A stretch of DNA of 64,000 nucleotides from assembly GCF_900169065.1 (NCBI RefSeq), contig NZ_FXZB01000002.1, forward strand, positions 1 to 64,000. The letters are read 5' to 3'. Position numbers and translations under genes: made by a program. Source of the stretch: Brevibacterium aurantiacum. Lineage in GTDB: Bacteria; Actinomycetota; Actinomycetes; Actinomycetales; Brevibacteriaceae. Positions 24,953 through 34,383 of this stretch are shown here, in pieces (within the stretch, counting starts at the first letter, position 1; each line of letters begins with the position of its first letter). Under the pieces are notes generated by a model. The model was not told the DNA's origin and ran no database searches. It saw only the letters and a list, made by a program, of their open reading frames with translations.

Positions 24953-26263
24953 ATGCTCAAGGTAGTCCACGAGGAGAACGAGGCCAACCACGACGACGAG
25001 CCGAACGCCGGCGGCGGGTCACTGCTGGATGAGATCGTGCGCGACGGCGCGAAGCAGATGCTCGCCGCGGCGTTGCAGGCCGAGGTCGCCGCCTACATCG
25101 AGGCCCACGCGCACGAGATCGACGAGGACGGGCATCGACTGGTGGTGCGCAACGGCCACCACCAGTCGCGGGAAGTGACCACCTCCTCTGGTGCGGTACC
25201 GGTGACCGCGCCGCGCGTGAACGACAAGCGCGTCGACGAGACCACCGGGCAGCGGGCGCGGTTCTCCTCGAAGATCCTGCCCGCGTGGGCCCGCAAGTCC
25301 CCGCAGGTAGCCGAGGTGCTGCCACTGCTGTACCTGCACGGGATGTCCAGCAACGACTTCGCGCCGGCGCTCGAGCAGTTCCTCGGCTCGGCGGCCGGTC
25401 TGTCGCCGGCCACGATCACGCGGTTGACGAAGGACTGGCAGGACCAGGCCCGCTCGTTCAACAAGCGCTCCCTGGCCGGCACGGACTACGTGTACGTGTG
25501 GGTCGACGGGATCCACCTGAAGGTGCGCCTGGAGCAGGACAAGGTCTGCCTACTGGTGATGATCGGCGTGCGAGCGGACGGCACCAAGGAGCTGATCGCC
25601 CTGGATGACGGGCACCGCGAGTCCACCGAGTCCTGGGCCGACCTGCTGCGCGACTGCAAACGCCGCGGCATGCACGCCCCGGTCCTGGCCGTCGGGGACG
25701 GCGCGCTGGGGTTCTGGGCCGCCGTGCGCGACGTCTTCCCCACCACTCGCGAACAGCGCTGCTGGTTCCACAAAATCGCGAACGTGCTCAACTGCCTGCC
25801 GAAGTCGGCCCAGCCGGGCGCGAAGAAGGCCCTCGCCGAGATCTGGCAGGCCGAAGACCGCGAACACGCTGAAGCCGCCGCCAAGTCGTTCGCCGCCGAG
25901 TACGGGGTCAAGTGGCCCAAGGCCGCCGCGAAGATCACCGACGACCTCGACGTGCTCCTGGAGTTCTACGACTACCCGGCCGAGCACTGGATCCACCTAC
26001 GCACCACAAACCCGATCGAGTCGACCTTCGCCACCGTGCGCCTTCGTCAGCGCGTCACCAAGGGACCCGGATCCAGGGCCGCGGGCATAGCGATGGCGTT
26101 CAAACTCATCGAGTCCGCACAAGCACGCTGGCGAGCAGTCAACGCACCCCACCTCGTCGCCCTCGTGCGCGCCGGAGCGGTCTTCGACAAGGGAGAGCTC
26201 GTCGAGCGCCCCGACGAGCAGAACCAGCACGAGGAATCAGGAGGCGATCAACACGTCGCATGA
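24953..26263 (+). CDS. IS256-family DDE transposase
   Basis: This is a 436-residue Mutator/IS256 transposase. The catalytic triad is visible as D185 in YVWVDGIHLK, D249 in LAVGDGALGFW and E356 in TNPIESTFATVR. CWFHK is the usual helix-insert motif. It appears intact, so the IS may still be active. The N-terminus is acidic and low in complexity. The reading frame is more GC-rich than the phenazine genes around it, consistent with recent arrival. Confidence 0.95.
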   Translation: MLKVVHEENEANHDDEPNAGGGSLLDEIVRDGAKQMLAAALQAEVAAYIEAHAHEIDEDGHRLVVRNGHHQSREVTTSSGAVPVTAPRVNDKRVDETTGQRARFSSKILPAWARKSPQVAEVLPLLYLHGMSSNDFAPALEQFLGSAAGLSPATITRLTKDWQDQARSFNKRSLAGTDYVYVWVDGIHLKVRLEQDKVCLLVMIGVRADGTKELIALDDGHRESTESWADLLRDCKRRGMHAPVLAVGDGALGFWAAVRDVFPTTREQRCWFHKIANVLNCLPKSAQPGAKKALAEIWQAEDREHAEAAAKSFAAEYGVKWPKAAAKITDDLDVLLEFYDYPAEHWIHLRTTNPIESTFATVRLRQRVTKGPGSRAAGIAMAFKLIESAQARWRAVNAPHLVALVRAGAVFDKGELVERPDEQNQHEESGGDQHVA

Positions 26264-26318
26264 CACGCCGGACCGCACGTACGGACAATACCTCTGAGGG
26301 TCATGCCAGCATGAACTC

Positions 26319-26897
26319 ATGCAGGTTGAGGAAGCACAAGAGGATGTCCGCCGCGTCTACCGGGGAGGGTTCTCCGGTCCCCTCGCTGCAGCGCTCACCT
26401 GGTTCGCTGCCGCAGCCGTCTATCAGTGGGTTTCATCAGATGCGGCGATGGCCGTGCTGTTCTTCGGTGGGATGTTCATCTTTCCGCTAGCGACGCTTAT
26501 TCTGAAGATTCTGGGAGGCCCCACCGCTCTCCCGAAGGGGCATCCGTCGATCTCGTTGGCGATGCAGTCCGCCTTCACCGTGCCCTTGGGCATGCTTGTC
26601 GCGATCGCGGTCGGGATCTACGAACCAGCCCTGTTCTTCCCTGCATCGCTCATCATCGTCGGAGCCCACTACCTCACGTTTATCTCCCTCTACGGGATGT
26701 GGCTCTATGGAGCCTTGGCTGGGGTACTCGTCGCAGTCGGCACAGTCTCGTTGTTCTGGCTCCCAAGCCTTGGCGGGATCAGCGGGTGGGTCGGCGCAGC
26801 GGTCCTGCTGCTATTCGCAATCCCGCTATACCTCTCCTACCGCGCATCGCTCGCCAGCGAAACCGTCCCGACGGACGTGGTGGCTGATGAACGCTGA
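26319..26897 (+). CDS. DUF7010-like membrane protein, passenger of the IS256-type element
   Basis: This 192-residue protein has about six transmembrane helices. FFGGMFIFPLATLILKILGG followed by a P-x-S-L-A-M-Q-x-A-F-T-V-P-L stretch resembles DUF7010 proteins, whose function I do not know. It lies between the inner right-end-like sequence (26294) and the outer right end (26976). It was therefore carried in with the IS and does not belong to the phenazine cluster. Confidence 0.65.
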   Translation: MQVEEAQEDVRRVYRGGFSGPLAAALTWFAAAAVYQWVSSDAAMAVLFFGGMFIFPLATLILKILGGPTALPKGHPSISLAMQSAFTVPLGMLVAIAVGIYEPALFFPASLIIVGAHYLTFISLYGMWLYGALAGVLVAVGTVSLFWLPSLGGISGWVGAAVLLLFAIPLYLSYRASLASETVPTDVVADER

Positions 26898-26976
26898 GGC
26901 TGTCGCTGTGCCAACTGGAGACGTTGATTGACGGACTGGGTTCGACACCCCGATCCACAAGTCTTGACAATACCTC

Positions 26977-27743
26977 TCGTCGGAGCGGACGGCATCAACT
27001 CCGTCACCCGTACCTACACCGTAGGAGCCACCGCGCTTCACGATGGCGGCATGACTCTCTATCGCGGAGTCGCGGACCTCCCCAAGATGCTCGACGGAGA
27101 GACCTTCATCCTCGTCACAGCCGACGATGGCTGTCGACTCATCGCCTACCCGGTCTCCGCGCCCATTGCTAGAAGCGGATCGAGCCGGATCAACTGGGTG
27201 CTCCTCGTCCCTGACAGAGTCTACGAGGGACAAACTCCGGTCCTCGGCGAGAGCCAAGAAGCCGTGCGGCGCATACTGGGGTCCCTCATCGGAAACTGGG
27301 CCCTCGACTTCCTAGACATCGAAGCGATGATCGAGAAGTCCCCGACCATCAAGTCGGACCGCCTCCGTGACCGTGACCCAATCAATCAGTGGTCCCGCTC
27401 ACGAGTCGTATTACTTGGCGACGCGGCACACCCGATGTACCCCATTGGGGCACAGGGTGCCTCGCAAACTATCGTCGACGCCGCCTGTCTTGCCGGGGCA
27501 ATCAAGACCGAAGCCGACCCATTCATCGCCATTGCGGAGTTCGTGTCCGCCAGGCTTCCTCAGACCAACAACGTCGTGCTCGCGAATCGAAAGATGAACC
27601 GCGAAGAACTCGAACATGTCGGCACCGCCAGTAGCACCCGATCCGAAAAGTTTCGAACCACAACCTCGAACTATCGCCAAGCTGTCCGCGATAGAACTCG
27701 GCCGCACTCAAGCAGCGTCGGCCACAACACCATCGAAAGGTAA
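26977..27743 (+). pseudogene. PhzS-like FAD monooxygenase, 3' part
   Basis: The frame continues the broken enzyme from the target duplication: LVGADGINSVTRTYTVGA, then the second FAD motif VVLLGDAAHPMYPIGAQGAS with the GD-x-A-H-P block, and a C-terminus ending at 27743. An upstream in-frame ATG at 26928 lies in IS sequence and could start a useless fragment. The downstream gene begins 5 bases later, so the insertion may also reduce transcription of the rest of the operon unless the IS brings a promoter. Confidence 0.85.
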
Positions 27744-27748
27744 CCGAC

Positions 27749-29392
27749 GTGAGCTATCTGAAGTGCGACGTAATCATCATTGGAGCCGGAGTCTCAGGGA
27801 TCTATGCGGCCCATAAGCTCTCCAACGACCTCGGTCTCGACGTTGTCGGCATCGAGAAGGGCAGCGATGCGGGAGGAACCTGGTACTGGAACAGATACCC
27901 AGGAGTTCAGGCTGACACGGATAGCCATGTCTATCGGTACTCCGGTGATCCGACCGTATCGCCCTCCTGGGATCGCGCCGCGCGATATCAGAAGGGCAGC
28001 CAGATTCGTGACTATCTTCAGGATTTCATGAAGCGGCAAGACTTGGACAAGATCTTCCACTTCGAGACGACCGCAACTACGGCTGACTTCAAAGAAGAGC
28101 AAGCACGGTGGGAAGCGCGGACGGACAGAGGCCAGACGTTCTCGGCTCGGTATCTCATCGGAGCCGCCGGCGTCCTCTCGAAGCCGGTCCTCCCCAACAT
28201 CCCCGGCCTTGCATCGTTCACCGGGCAGACCATCCACACGGCTCGATGGCCTGAAGGCGTGAGTCTCGCCGGAGCAAGAGTCGCGGTGTTTGGCACCGGA
28301 TCAACTGGTTGCCAGCTCATCGCCAATGCAGCGACCGAGGTCGAAGAGATGGTCGTCTTCCAACGCACAGCCCAGTACGTCGTCCCGGCGGGGCAACGAC
28401 GGTGGACCGACAGCGAATCTCACCACTATGAAGAGTCCTTCGCCGAACTCTGGGATGCCTGGCGGCTGACGAGACTTGCGTGCGGTTTCGAGGAGCCACA
28501 AACCGGGGCGCAAGATGTCGATGAGAAGACGCGAGAAGAAGTCTTTGAGAACGCCTGGGAGGAAGGCGGAGGCTTCAATTTCATGTTCGGGACGTTCTCC
28601 GATCTTGCGTTCAATCGCGTCTCCAACAACGCCGCCGCTGACTTCATCAAGCAGAAGATCAACGTCATCGTCAGGGACAGCGACACGGTGAAGGATCTGA
28701 CTCCCACCGAGCCGTACGCCAGGCGCCCCGTCGCTGTAGACAACTACTACGAGACCTTCAACCGCGAGAACGTATCCCTGGTGAACAGCAGACGGAACCC
28801 TATCCGATCCGTTACGCCGCACGGAATCACCCTCGACGACGGACGCTTCTTCGAAGTCGATGTCATCGTGTTCGCCACCGGGTTCGAGGCAGTAGACGGG
28901 GCATACCGCGATTTCCACGTCCAAGGGCGAGAAGGCACGAACCTGCTCGAACACTGGGGCGATGCTCCTTCGTCGTACTTAGGGATTGCTACGCCGAAGT
29001 TCCCGAACTTCTTCACCGTACTTGGACCTTTGGGGGTCTTTTCGAACTTGCCGCCAGGCATCGAGGCACAGGTCGATTTCATCGCAGAGGTGATCGCGGT
29101 AGCCGACTCTACCGAGGCCGCCACCATCGAAGTACATCCAGACGCTGTGAATCGTTGGGCGGTTGAGTCCACGGAGATGGCCCAGGGCTCCGTTTTCGCC
29201 GAAGTTAAATCGTGGATCTTTGGGTCAAATGTTCACACCGACAGCCCCCGAGCACTCTTCTACTTCGGCGGCCTCGGCTCATACCGCCAACGACTTCGCA
29301 ACGAGATCGACAATCGACTTCCAAGTTTCCAGCTGTCCACCCGGTCGCGGCTGACTCAACAGAGAGAAGGAGCACACCATGTCCATCAGTGA
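27749..29392 (+). CDS. Flavin-containing/Baeyer-Villiger-type monooxygenase, candidate phenazine N-oxygenase (PhzNO1-like)
   Basis: This 547-residue class B flavoprotein has FAD motif GAGVSGIYAAHKL, NADPH motif GTGSTGCQLI and the Baeyer-Villiger fingerprint FTGQTIHTARWP (residues 157-168). Lysobacter PhzNO1, which makes the N-oxides of iodinin and myxin, belongs to this family. In a phz cluster beside a PhzS relative, N-oxidation of the phenazine ring is the best guess. The GTG start at 27749 follows GAAAGG. It overlaps phzB by 14 bases. Ketone oxidation in tailoring is an alternative. Confidence 0.85.
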   Translation: MSYLKCDVIIIGAGVSGIYAAHKLSNDLGLDVVGIEKGSDAGGTWYWNRYPGVQADTDSHVYRYSGDPTVSPSWDRAARYQKGSQIRDYLQDFMKRQDLDKIFHFETTATTADFKEEQARWEARTDRGQTFSARYLIGAAGVLSKPVLPNIPGLASFTGQTIHTARWPEGVSLAGARVAVFGTGSTGCQLIANAATEVEEMVVFQRTAQYVVPAGQRRWTDSESHHYEESFAELWDAWRLTRLACGFEEPQTGAQDVDEKTREEVFENAWEEGGGFNFMFGTFSDLAFNRVSNNAAADFIKQKINVIVRDSDTVKDLTPTEPYARRPVAVDNYYETFNRENVSLVNSRRNPIRSVTPHGITLDDGRFFEVDVIVFATGFEAVDGAYRDFHVQGREGTNLLEHWGDAPSSYLGIATPKFPNFFTVLGPLGVFSNLPPGIEAQVDFIAEVIAVADSTEAATIEVHPDAVNRWAVESTEMAQGSVFAEVKSWIFGSNVHTDSPRALFYFGGLGSYRQRLRNEIDNRLPSFQLSTRSRLTQQREGAHHVHQ

Positions 29393-29846
29393 GAACGATG
29401 ACCTCCGCAACAAGAACCTCCAAACCGTCGAACGGTACATGCATACCAAAGGCGAGGACCGATACCACCGACACAACCTGTTTGTCGAGGAAGGGATCGG
29501 GGGTCTCTGGACCACCGAATCGGGACAAGCAATCGAGATCCGAGGCAAGTCGGCGCTTGAGCGGCATGCGCACTGGTCGCTCCAGTGCTTCCCTGACTGG
29601 GAGTGGTACAACATCACAGTCCACCCTGAGACCGATCCCAACCATTTCTGGGTCGAATGCGATGGTCACGGTGCCATCCGGTTCGAGGGGTATGACGAGG
29701 GATACTACGAAAACCACTTCCTGTTTTCGTTCGAGATGGACGGCGGCCTGATCGTCCGGTGCCGCGAATTCATGAACCCCATCTTGCAGCTCAAGGCCCT
29801 CGGCCTCCCGGTGCCGCGAATTGAACGCAAAGGCATCCCCCAGTAA
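29379..29846 (+). CDS. phzB: PhzB (PhzA/B family) phenazine biosynthesis protein
   Basis: This 155-residue NTF2-fold protein supports the condensation of two amino-ketone intermediates into the phenazine tricycle. NKNLQTVERYMHTKGEDRYH, then LFVEEGIGGLW and FPDWEWYNI are typical of PhzA/PhzB. Only one copy is present, as in most non-Pseudomonas producers. ATG 29379 follows AGAAGGAG. Its stop (TAA) overlaps the phzC ATG. Confidence 0.9.
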   Translation: MSISENDDLRNKNLQTVERYMHTKGEDRYHRHNLFVEEGIGGLWTTESGQAIEIRGKSALERHAHWSLQCFPDWEWYNITVHPETDPNHFWVECDGHGAIRFEGYDEGYYENHFLFSFEMDGGLIVRCREFMNPILQLKALGLPVPRIERKGIPQ

Positions 29847-31030
29847 TGACTACGCCGACCAGAAGCCACACGCATCAGTCCACTCTCACTCGATACTCCT
29901 CCGCAGCGCATCAGCCCACATGGCCCCAACCGCACCTAGTCGAGCAGGTGCGGCACCGGCTGGAGGCGGCACAGTCCCTCGTGACCCCAGAGGAAATCGA
30001 GGAGCTGCGAGTCTGTCTGGCAGTTGTCGCCAGCGGCCACGCAACCGTCGTTCAGCTTGGCGACTGCGCTGAGCCGTTCGTCGAGCTATCACCGCAGGCC
30101 GTCGACCGGAAGCTGGACTTCATAGATGAAGCCGCTGACCTGGTCGCTGGAGCCACCGGCCAGGGGGTGATCGCTATCGGTCGGGTCGCGGGTCAGTTCG
30201 CGAAGCCCCGCAGCAATCCGACCGAGACCGTCGCCGGACAAGACATTCCAACGTACATGGGCGACGCAGTCAACGGGCCTGGATCAACTCCTGAAGAACG
30301 CGAGCCGGACCCGTTCCGGCTCTTGAGAGGTCATCGTTTGGCCCAGCGGGCGACGGAGGCCATACGTCACCACAACAGCACGACCGGACGAAAGATCTGG
30401 ACGAGCCATGAGGCGCTGCTGATGGACTACGAACACCCGCAGGTTCGATTCCAGGGACATGATCGTTACCTGACATCGACGCACTGGCCCTGGATAGGCA
30501 ACCGTACCCGGCAGCTCGACGGTGCCCACTTATCGCTCATGGAGGTCATTCGCAATCCGGTGTCTTGCAAGATTGGACCAGGTGTATCAACGAGCGAAGC
30601 TGAACGGCTTGTCAGGACCCTTAATCCGCATAACGAAAAGGGGCGCCTCTCGCTCATTGCGCGATTCGGTCGTTCACGGATCAGAGATGACTTTCCCGCC
30701 GTCGTCTCGGCACTATGCACCGCCGGCCTTGAAGTTAATTGGATGGTGGATCCTCTTCACGGCAACACGAGAAGTGCTGATGATGGAGCCAAGACACGAC
30801 TGATGCCTGATGTCCTGGACGAGGTAACCGCCTTCAACGAAATTCTCAAGACCTTTGACCTCCACTCCGCAGGTATCCATCTGGAAGCCACCGGAGACTA
30901 TGGGATCGAAGAGTGCACCACGAGTGTCGATAGCCGACGTGGGTCTAACAGCTACCGGAGCCTCTGCGACCCGCGTCTCAATCGAATCCAAACTGCCGAA
31001 GTCCTAACCGCTTGGACGGAGGGCCGCTGA
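29846..31030 (+). CDS. phzC: PhzC: class II DAHP synthase
   Basis: This 394-residue type II 3-deoxy-D-arabino-heptulosonate 7-phosphate synthase feeds shikimate and chorismate into phenazine synthesis. GHATVVQLGDCAEPF, then GQFAKPRS, SHEALLMDYE, NPVSCKIGPGV and WMVDPLHGNT are the metal and substrate-binding blocks of the family. It is shorter than housekeeping class II enzymes and lacks an obvious regulatory extension, as usual for PhzC. It follows phzB with a one-base overlap. Confidence 0.92.
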   Translation: MTTPTRSHTHQSTLTRYSSAAHQPTWPQPHLVEQVRHRLEAAQSLVTPEEIEELRVCLAVVASGHATVVQLGDCAEPFVELSPQAVDRKLDFIDEAADLVAGATGQGVIAIGRVAGQFAKPRSNPTETVAGQDIPTYMGDAVNGPGSTPEEREPDPFRLLRGHRLAQRATEAIRHHNSTTGRKIWTSHEALLMDYEHPQVRFQGHDRYLTSTHWPWIGNRTRQLDGAHLSLMEVIRNPVSCKIGPGVSTSEAERLVRTLNPHNEKGRLSLIARFGRSRIRDDFPAVVSALCTAGLEVNWMVDPLHGNTRSADDGAKTRLMPDVLDEVTAFNEILKTFDLHSAGIHLEATGDYGIEECTTSVDSRRGSNSYRSLCDPRLNRIQTAEVLTAWTEGR

Positions 31031-31031
31031 C

Positions 31032-31655
31032 ATGAAACATACATTCACAACTACGTCATACGCGCAAGTCACTATCGCTGATGTGAAGACGCGCGGACCC
31101 GGATGGGCACTCGATTGGACCCGCGCGGCACTGCTCGTCCATGACATGCAGGAGTACTTCGTCCGAGCACTGCCAGCTGAGCCATCTCATCAGTTGCAAA
31201 GCAACGTCAGCCGGCTCGTACGTCTCGCCAGAGATCGAGGAGCGCCGCTGATCTACAGCGGTCAGCGTGGCGGGATGACCTTGGAAGAACGAGGACTCAT
31301 GACGGACTTCTGGGGGCCTGGGATGGACGCAGACGAGGAGGACCGCCGCTTGGTCGACTCTGTTGAGCCTACGGAGCAGGACTCCCGAATTACGAAACGG
31401 CGCTATAGCGCCTTCACCCACACCGGCTTGGCAGAACTCCTCTCGGGTTTCGGCAAAGATCAGCTGATCGTCTGTGGGATCTACCTACATGTGGGCATCC
31501 TGGCAACTGCCATCGACTGCGTCGCCGAAGACATCCAGTGCTTCGTGATCGGAGATGCAACCGCAGACTTCAATCGAACTCTCCACATCGACACGCTGGA
31601 ATATATCGGCGATCGATGCGGACAGATCACGTTCATTGGAAGCGACCTGATATGA
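31032..31655 (+). CDS. phzD: PhzD: isochorismatase (2-amino-2-deoxyisochorismate hydrolase)
   Basis: This 207-residue enzyme cuts the vinyl ether of 2-amino-2-deoxyisochorismate to give trans-2,3-dihydro-3-hydroxyanthranilate. The catalytic Asp38 (LLVHDMQEYF) and Lys122 (SRITKRRYSAF) stand at the same positions as in Pseudomonas PhzD. GIYLHVGILATAIDC shows the PhzD form without the usual isochorismatase cysteine. The stop overlaps phzE by 4 bases. Confidence 0.94.
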   Translation: MKHTFTTTSYAQVTIADVKTRGPGWALDWTRAALLVHDMQEYFVRALPAEPSHQLQSNVSRLVRLARDRGAPLIYSGQRGGMTLEERGLMTDFWGPGMDADEEDRRLVDSVEPTEQDSRITKRRYSAFTHTGLAELLSGFGKDQLIVCGIYLHVGILATAIDCVAEDIQCFVIGDATADFNRTLHIDTLEYIGDRCGQITFIGSDLI

Positions 31656-33553
31656 ACTGCCAGGTTTCCGCCAGCCAGGCGTTGCAGATAATCAGCGAAC
31701 ACGAGACCAGCTACGCCCTGATACTGCGACAAGCGACCCCGGACTATATCGACCTGCTCATCTTCGACGCCAGCACCGTTGAGGACACGACTCAGATCGC
31801 CACCGACGATGAAGCCACCAAACTCGTACTCCTTCCTTACCGTTCGATCGAAGAACGTGGATTCTCCGCTCAAGACGACAAGCAACCAATCTTGACCTGC
31901 ACGGTGTCCCAGCACTATGTCACAGACCGCGACGAATTCGAGAGCCTGGTCGCGGGACCAATAGGCCACGTGGAGAATTTCGAGTTCGATATCAGCGATG
32001 CGGAATACGCGGACATTGCCTCCGCCTCCATTGTCGAAGACATCGGCAGCGGCCTCGGGTCAAACTTCGTCCTAAAACGAACGCTTCAAGGAACGCTGAG
32101 CGATAGCAGTAACGCCTCACTACTCGGACTCTACAAGCGGCTGCTCCAACGCGAAGCAGGCGCCTATTGGACCTTTCTAGTCTCGTTGGAAGACAGAGTC
32201 TTCCTGGGGGCTTCTCCTGAGCGCCACGTGTCGCTTCATGACTCAATCGTAGCGATGACCCCCATCAGCGGAACTCTAAGAGCGGAAGGGCGTCGACCGA
32301 CAACACGCGAGGTCCAAGCGTTCTTAGCAGACCAGAAGGAAGCCGATGAACTCCTCATGGTGCTGGATGAGGAGCTGAAGATGATGGCCTCACTCTGCCC
32401 GGAAGGGGCCGCCGTAATCGGTCCACGCATTCGTCGAATGTCTAACGTCGTCCACACGGAGTTCGAAATCTCCGGTCGGACCTCCGCCAACATCGGCCGA
32501 GTGCTCAGATCGACCCTCCTAGCTCCAACAGTCGTGGGGAGCCCCCTGGAGAGCGCTACTCGCGTCATCCACAAACGGGAGCCCTCGCCGCGCGGCTACT
32601 ACAGCGGCGTGGTGGCTCTGGTCGAACCCGACGGCGGCGGCGGACAATCTCTCGATTCAGCCATCCTCATCCGAACCGCCGAGATATCGCGATACGGCGA
32701 CGTAAGTATTTCGGCTGGCTCAACTATTGTGCGCCATTCAGATCCCGACTCCGAAGCGCAGGAGACTCGTGCCAAGACTGCGGGATTGCGACAGGTCTTT
32801 GAGGCTGAGGCTTCCCTTGACGCCTCCATTGGCCAGGCCATGACAGTTCGCCGCGCCGTAGTGTCCGACTTCTGGCTCAAGAGCACAACTGAGCGCGCAC
32901 TGAACCGACATCGATTCAGCGGCCGGACATGCCTCATAGTGACCGCCGAAGACGACTTTACACACATGCTGGCTGTACTACTCAGATCCTTGGGATTCTA
33001 CGTGGACGAACAACCAGCCCTCGACGTGGACGAACTCCCGGCTGACCGTGATCTGATTCTGTTCGGCCCTGGTCCCGGCAACCCCGAGAACAAGACCGAT
33101 CAGCGCATCGTTTCTCTTCACCGGCTCATCCGGTCCGCGCTGTTGCAACGGCGACCGTTCCTCGCCGAGTGTTTGAGCCATCAGATACTCGCGCTAGAGC
33201 TTGGCTTGCCCATAGCTCGACTAGCGCAACCGCACCAAGGTGAGCAGATCGAACTTCCGCTCTGGAATCGACAAGCGACACTGGGGTTCTACAACACATA
33301 CACCGCTCGTTCCCTAACCCCCTTCGTCCATTCCAGTCCCGCAAGGCATGTCCGGGCGATCCTGCACCCTGACTCCGAGGACGTCGCAGTACTCAGCGGT
33401 ACGGCGTTTGCCTCGACCCAGTTCCACATTGAGTCAGTTCTGACTCACAACAATGATTGGCTGCTCGCTGAACTCATCGAGGGTGTACTCAGCCGTTCCG
33501 AAACGAGGACGACCAAGAAGGTGGACCGTGGAACATCAGTACCAATTAGTTGA
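31652..33553 (+). CDS. phzE: PhzE: 2-amino-2-deoxyisochorismate synthase
   Basis: This 633-residue fusion of an anthranilate-synthase-like chorismate domain (about 1-430) and a class I glutamine amidotransferase domain makes ADIC from chorismate and glutamine. Landmarks are GASPERHVSLHDSIVAMTPI, SGTLRAEGRRPTTREVQ, then GPGPGNPENKTD and the amidotransferase cysteine in AECLSHQILALELG. The start is ATG 31652, overlapping phzD. The length fits the family (about 630). Confidence 0.94.
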   Translation: MNCQVSASQALQIISEHETSYALILRQATPDYIDLLIFDASTVEDTTQIATDDEATKLVLLPYRSIEERGFSAQDDKQPILTCTVSQHYVTDRDEFESLVAGPIGHVENFEFDISDAEYADIASASIVEDIGSGLGSNFVLKRTLQGTLSDSSNASLLGLYKRLLQREAGAYWTFLVSLEDRVFLGASPERHVSLHDSIVAMTPISGTLRAEGRRPTTREVQAFLADQKEADELLMVLDEELKMMASLCPEGAAVIGPRIRRMSNVVHTEFEISGRTSANIGRVLRSTLLAPTVVGSPLESATRVIHKREPSPRGYYSGVVALVEPDGGGGQSLDSAILIRTAEISRYGDVSISAGSTIVRHSDPDSEAQETRAKTAGLRQVFEAEASLDASIGQAMTVRRAVVSDFWLKSTTERALNRHRFSGRTCLIVTAEDDFTHMLAVLLRSLGFYVDEQPALDVDELPADRDLILFGPGPGNPENKTDQRIVSLHRLIRSALLQRRPFLAECLSHQILALELGLPIARLAQPHQGEQIELPLWNRQATLGFYNTYTARSLTPFVHSSPARHVRAILHPDSEDVAVLSGTAFASTQFHIESVLTHNNDWLLAELIEGVLSRSETRTTKKVDRGTSVPIS

Positions 33554-34364
33554 CGCGTTCGCCACCAGACCCCTGGTCGGTAACCCAGTTGCTGTGTTCC
33601 TCGACTCGTTCGACTTGGACCAAAGGACGATGCAAGACATCGCCGCCGAGTTTCAACTATCGGAAGTCGTCTTTGTCGACAGACCGAGGAGCGATCCGAC
33701 GCGGGTGCAATGCAGAATATTCACCCCTGTGAACGAACTGCCGTTCGCGGGCCACCCGCTCATCGGTGCAGCGCGAGTGCATCTGGACCGTCATCAACTC
33801 TCTAACGCAACGTTCACAACTCCGTCCGGGGCGGTAAGGATCTCCAAAGATCCGGCTGATACGAGTAGCGTGCAGATCACCCAAGCCATGCCCACTGAGG
33901 TCGCAACCGAACATGCAGCTGAGCTGAAAGCCGCTCTAGGCACATCGAGCTTCGCTGGCCCGCCAGCGCTTTACGACGCGGGTGCCAGACATCTCGTAGT
34001 ACCCATCAGGACCGTAAATGAGTTGATGGCGATACGCCCAGATCAGCGCCGTCTCTCTATTTTCGAGGACATGGCGATCAACTGCTATGCCGCAGAAAAC
34101 GGAGTCCTGTTCAATCGAATGTTCTCCCCGGCATATGGTGTCCAAGAAGATGCGGCCACCGGATCAGCCTGCGCACCAATAGCGCTACATGCGGTGTCGA
34201 TCGGACTCCATGACTCACTACTCCGGGTTGAAGTCCGACAAGGGCACAAGCTCGGCAAAGATTGTCGGATGACAGTTTCGATTCGACAGGATCAAGAGCC
34301 GCAATGCGCTGTCTCCTTATCGGGAGCTACGGCTCTTGTCGCTCACGGCACGCTACTCGTATAA
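33528..34364 (+). CDS. phzF: PhzF: dihydro-3-hydroxyanthranilate isomerase
   Basis: This 278-residue diaminopimelate-epimerase-fold enzyme isomerises DHHA before dimerisation. The catalytic glutamate is in FQLSEVVFV and the histidine loop is ELPFAGHPLIGA. VQEDAATGSACAPIA carries the third active-site element. The GTG start at 33528, giving VDAFATRPLVGNPVAVF at the N-terminus, restores the standard length. It overlaps the end of phzE by 26 bases. Confidence 0.93.
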   Translation: MEHQYQLVDAFATRPLVGNPVAVFLDSFDLDQRTMQDIAAEFQLSEVVFVDRPRSDPTRVQCRIFTPVNELPFAGHPLIGAARVHLDRHQLSNATFTTPSGAVRISKDPADTSSVQITQAMPTEVATEHAAELKAALGTSSFAGPPALYDAGARHLVVPIRTVNELMAIRPDQRRLSIFEDMAINCYAAENGVLFNRMFSPAYGVQEDAATGSACAPIALHAVSIGLHDSLLRVEVRQGHKLGKDCRMTVSIRQDQEPQCAVSLSGATALVAHGTLLV

Positions 34365-34383
34365 ACCAGAACGGATCGAAGCA

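Larger units (their letters stand above)
24817..26976 (+). mobile_element. IS256-family element with passenger gene
   Basis: The left end GAGGAATGATCAGAACCTGT and the inverted right end GAGGTATTGTCAAGACTTGT share most positions over about 26 bp. The element is flanked by the 9-bp direct repeat TCGTCGGAG (24808-24816 and 26977-26985), a target duplication of the size IS256 makes. A second right-end-like sequence, ACGGACAATACCTC, ends at 26294, just after the transposase. The 2160-bp unit is thus longer than a normal IS256 (about 1.4 kb) and includes the gene at 26319-26897. Confidence 0.85.
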
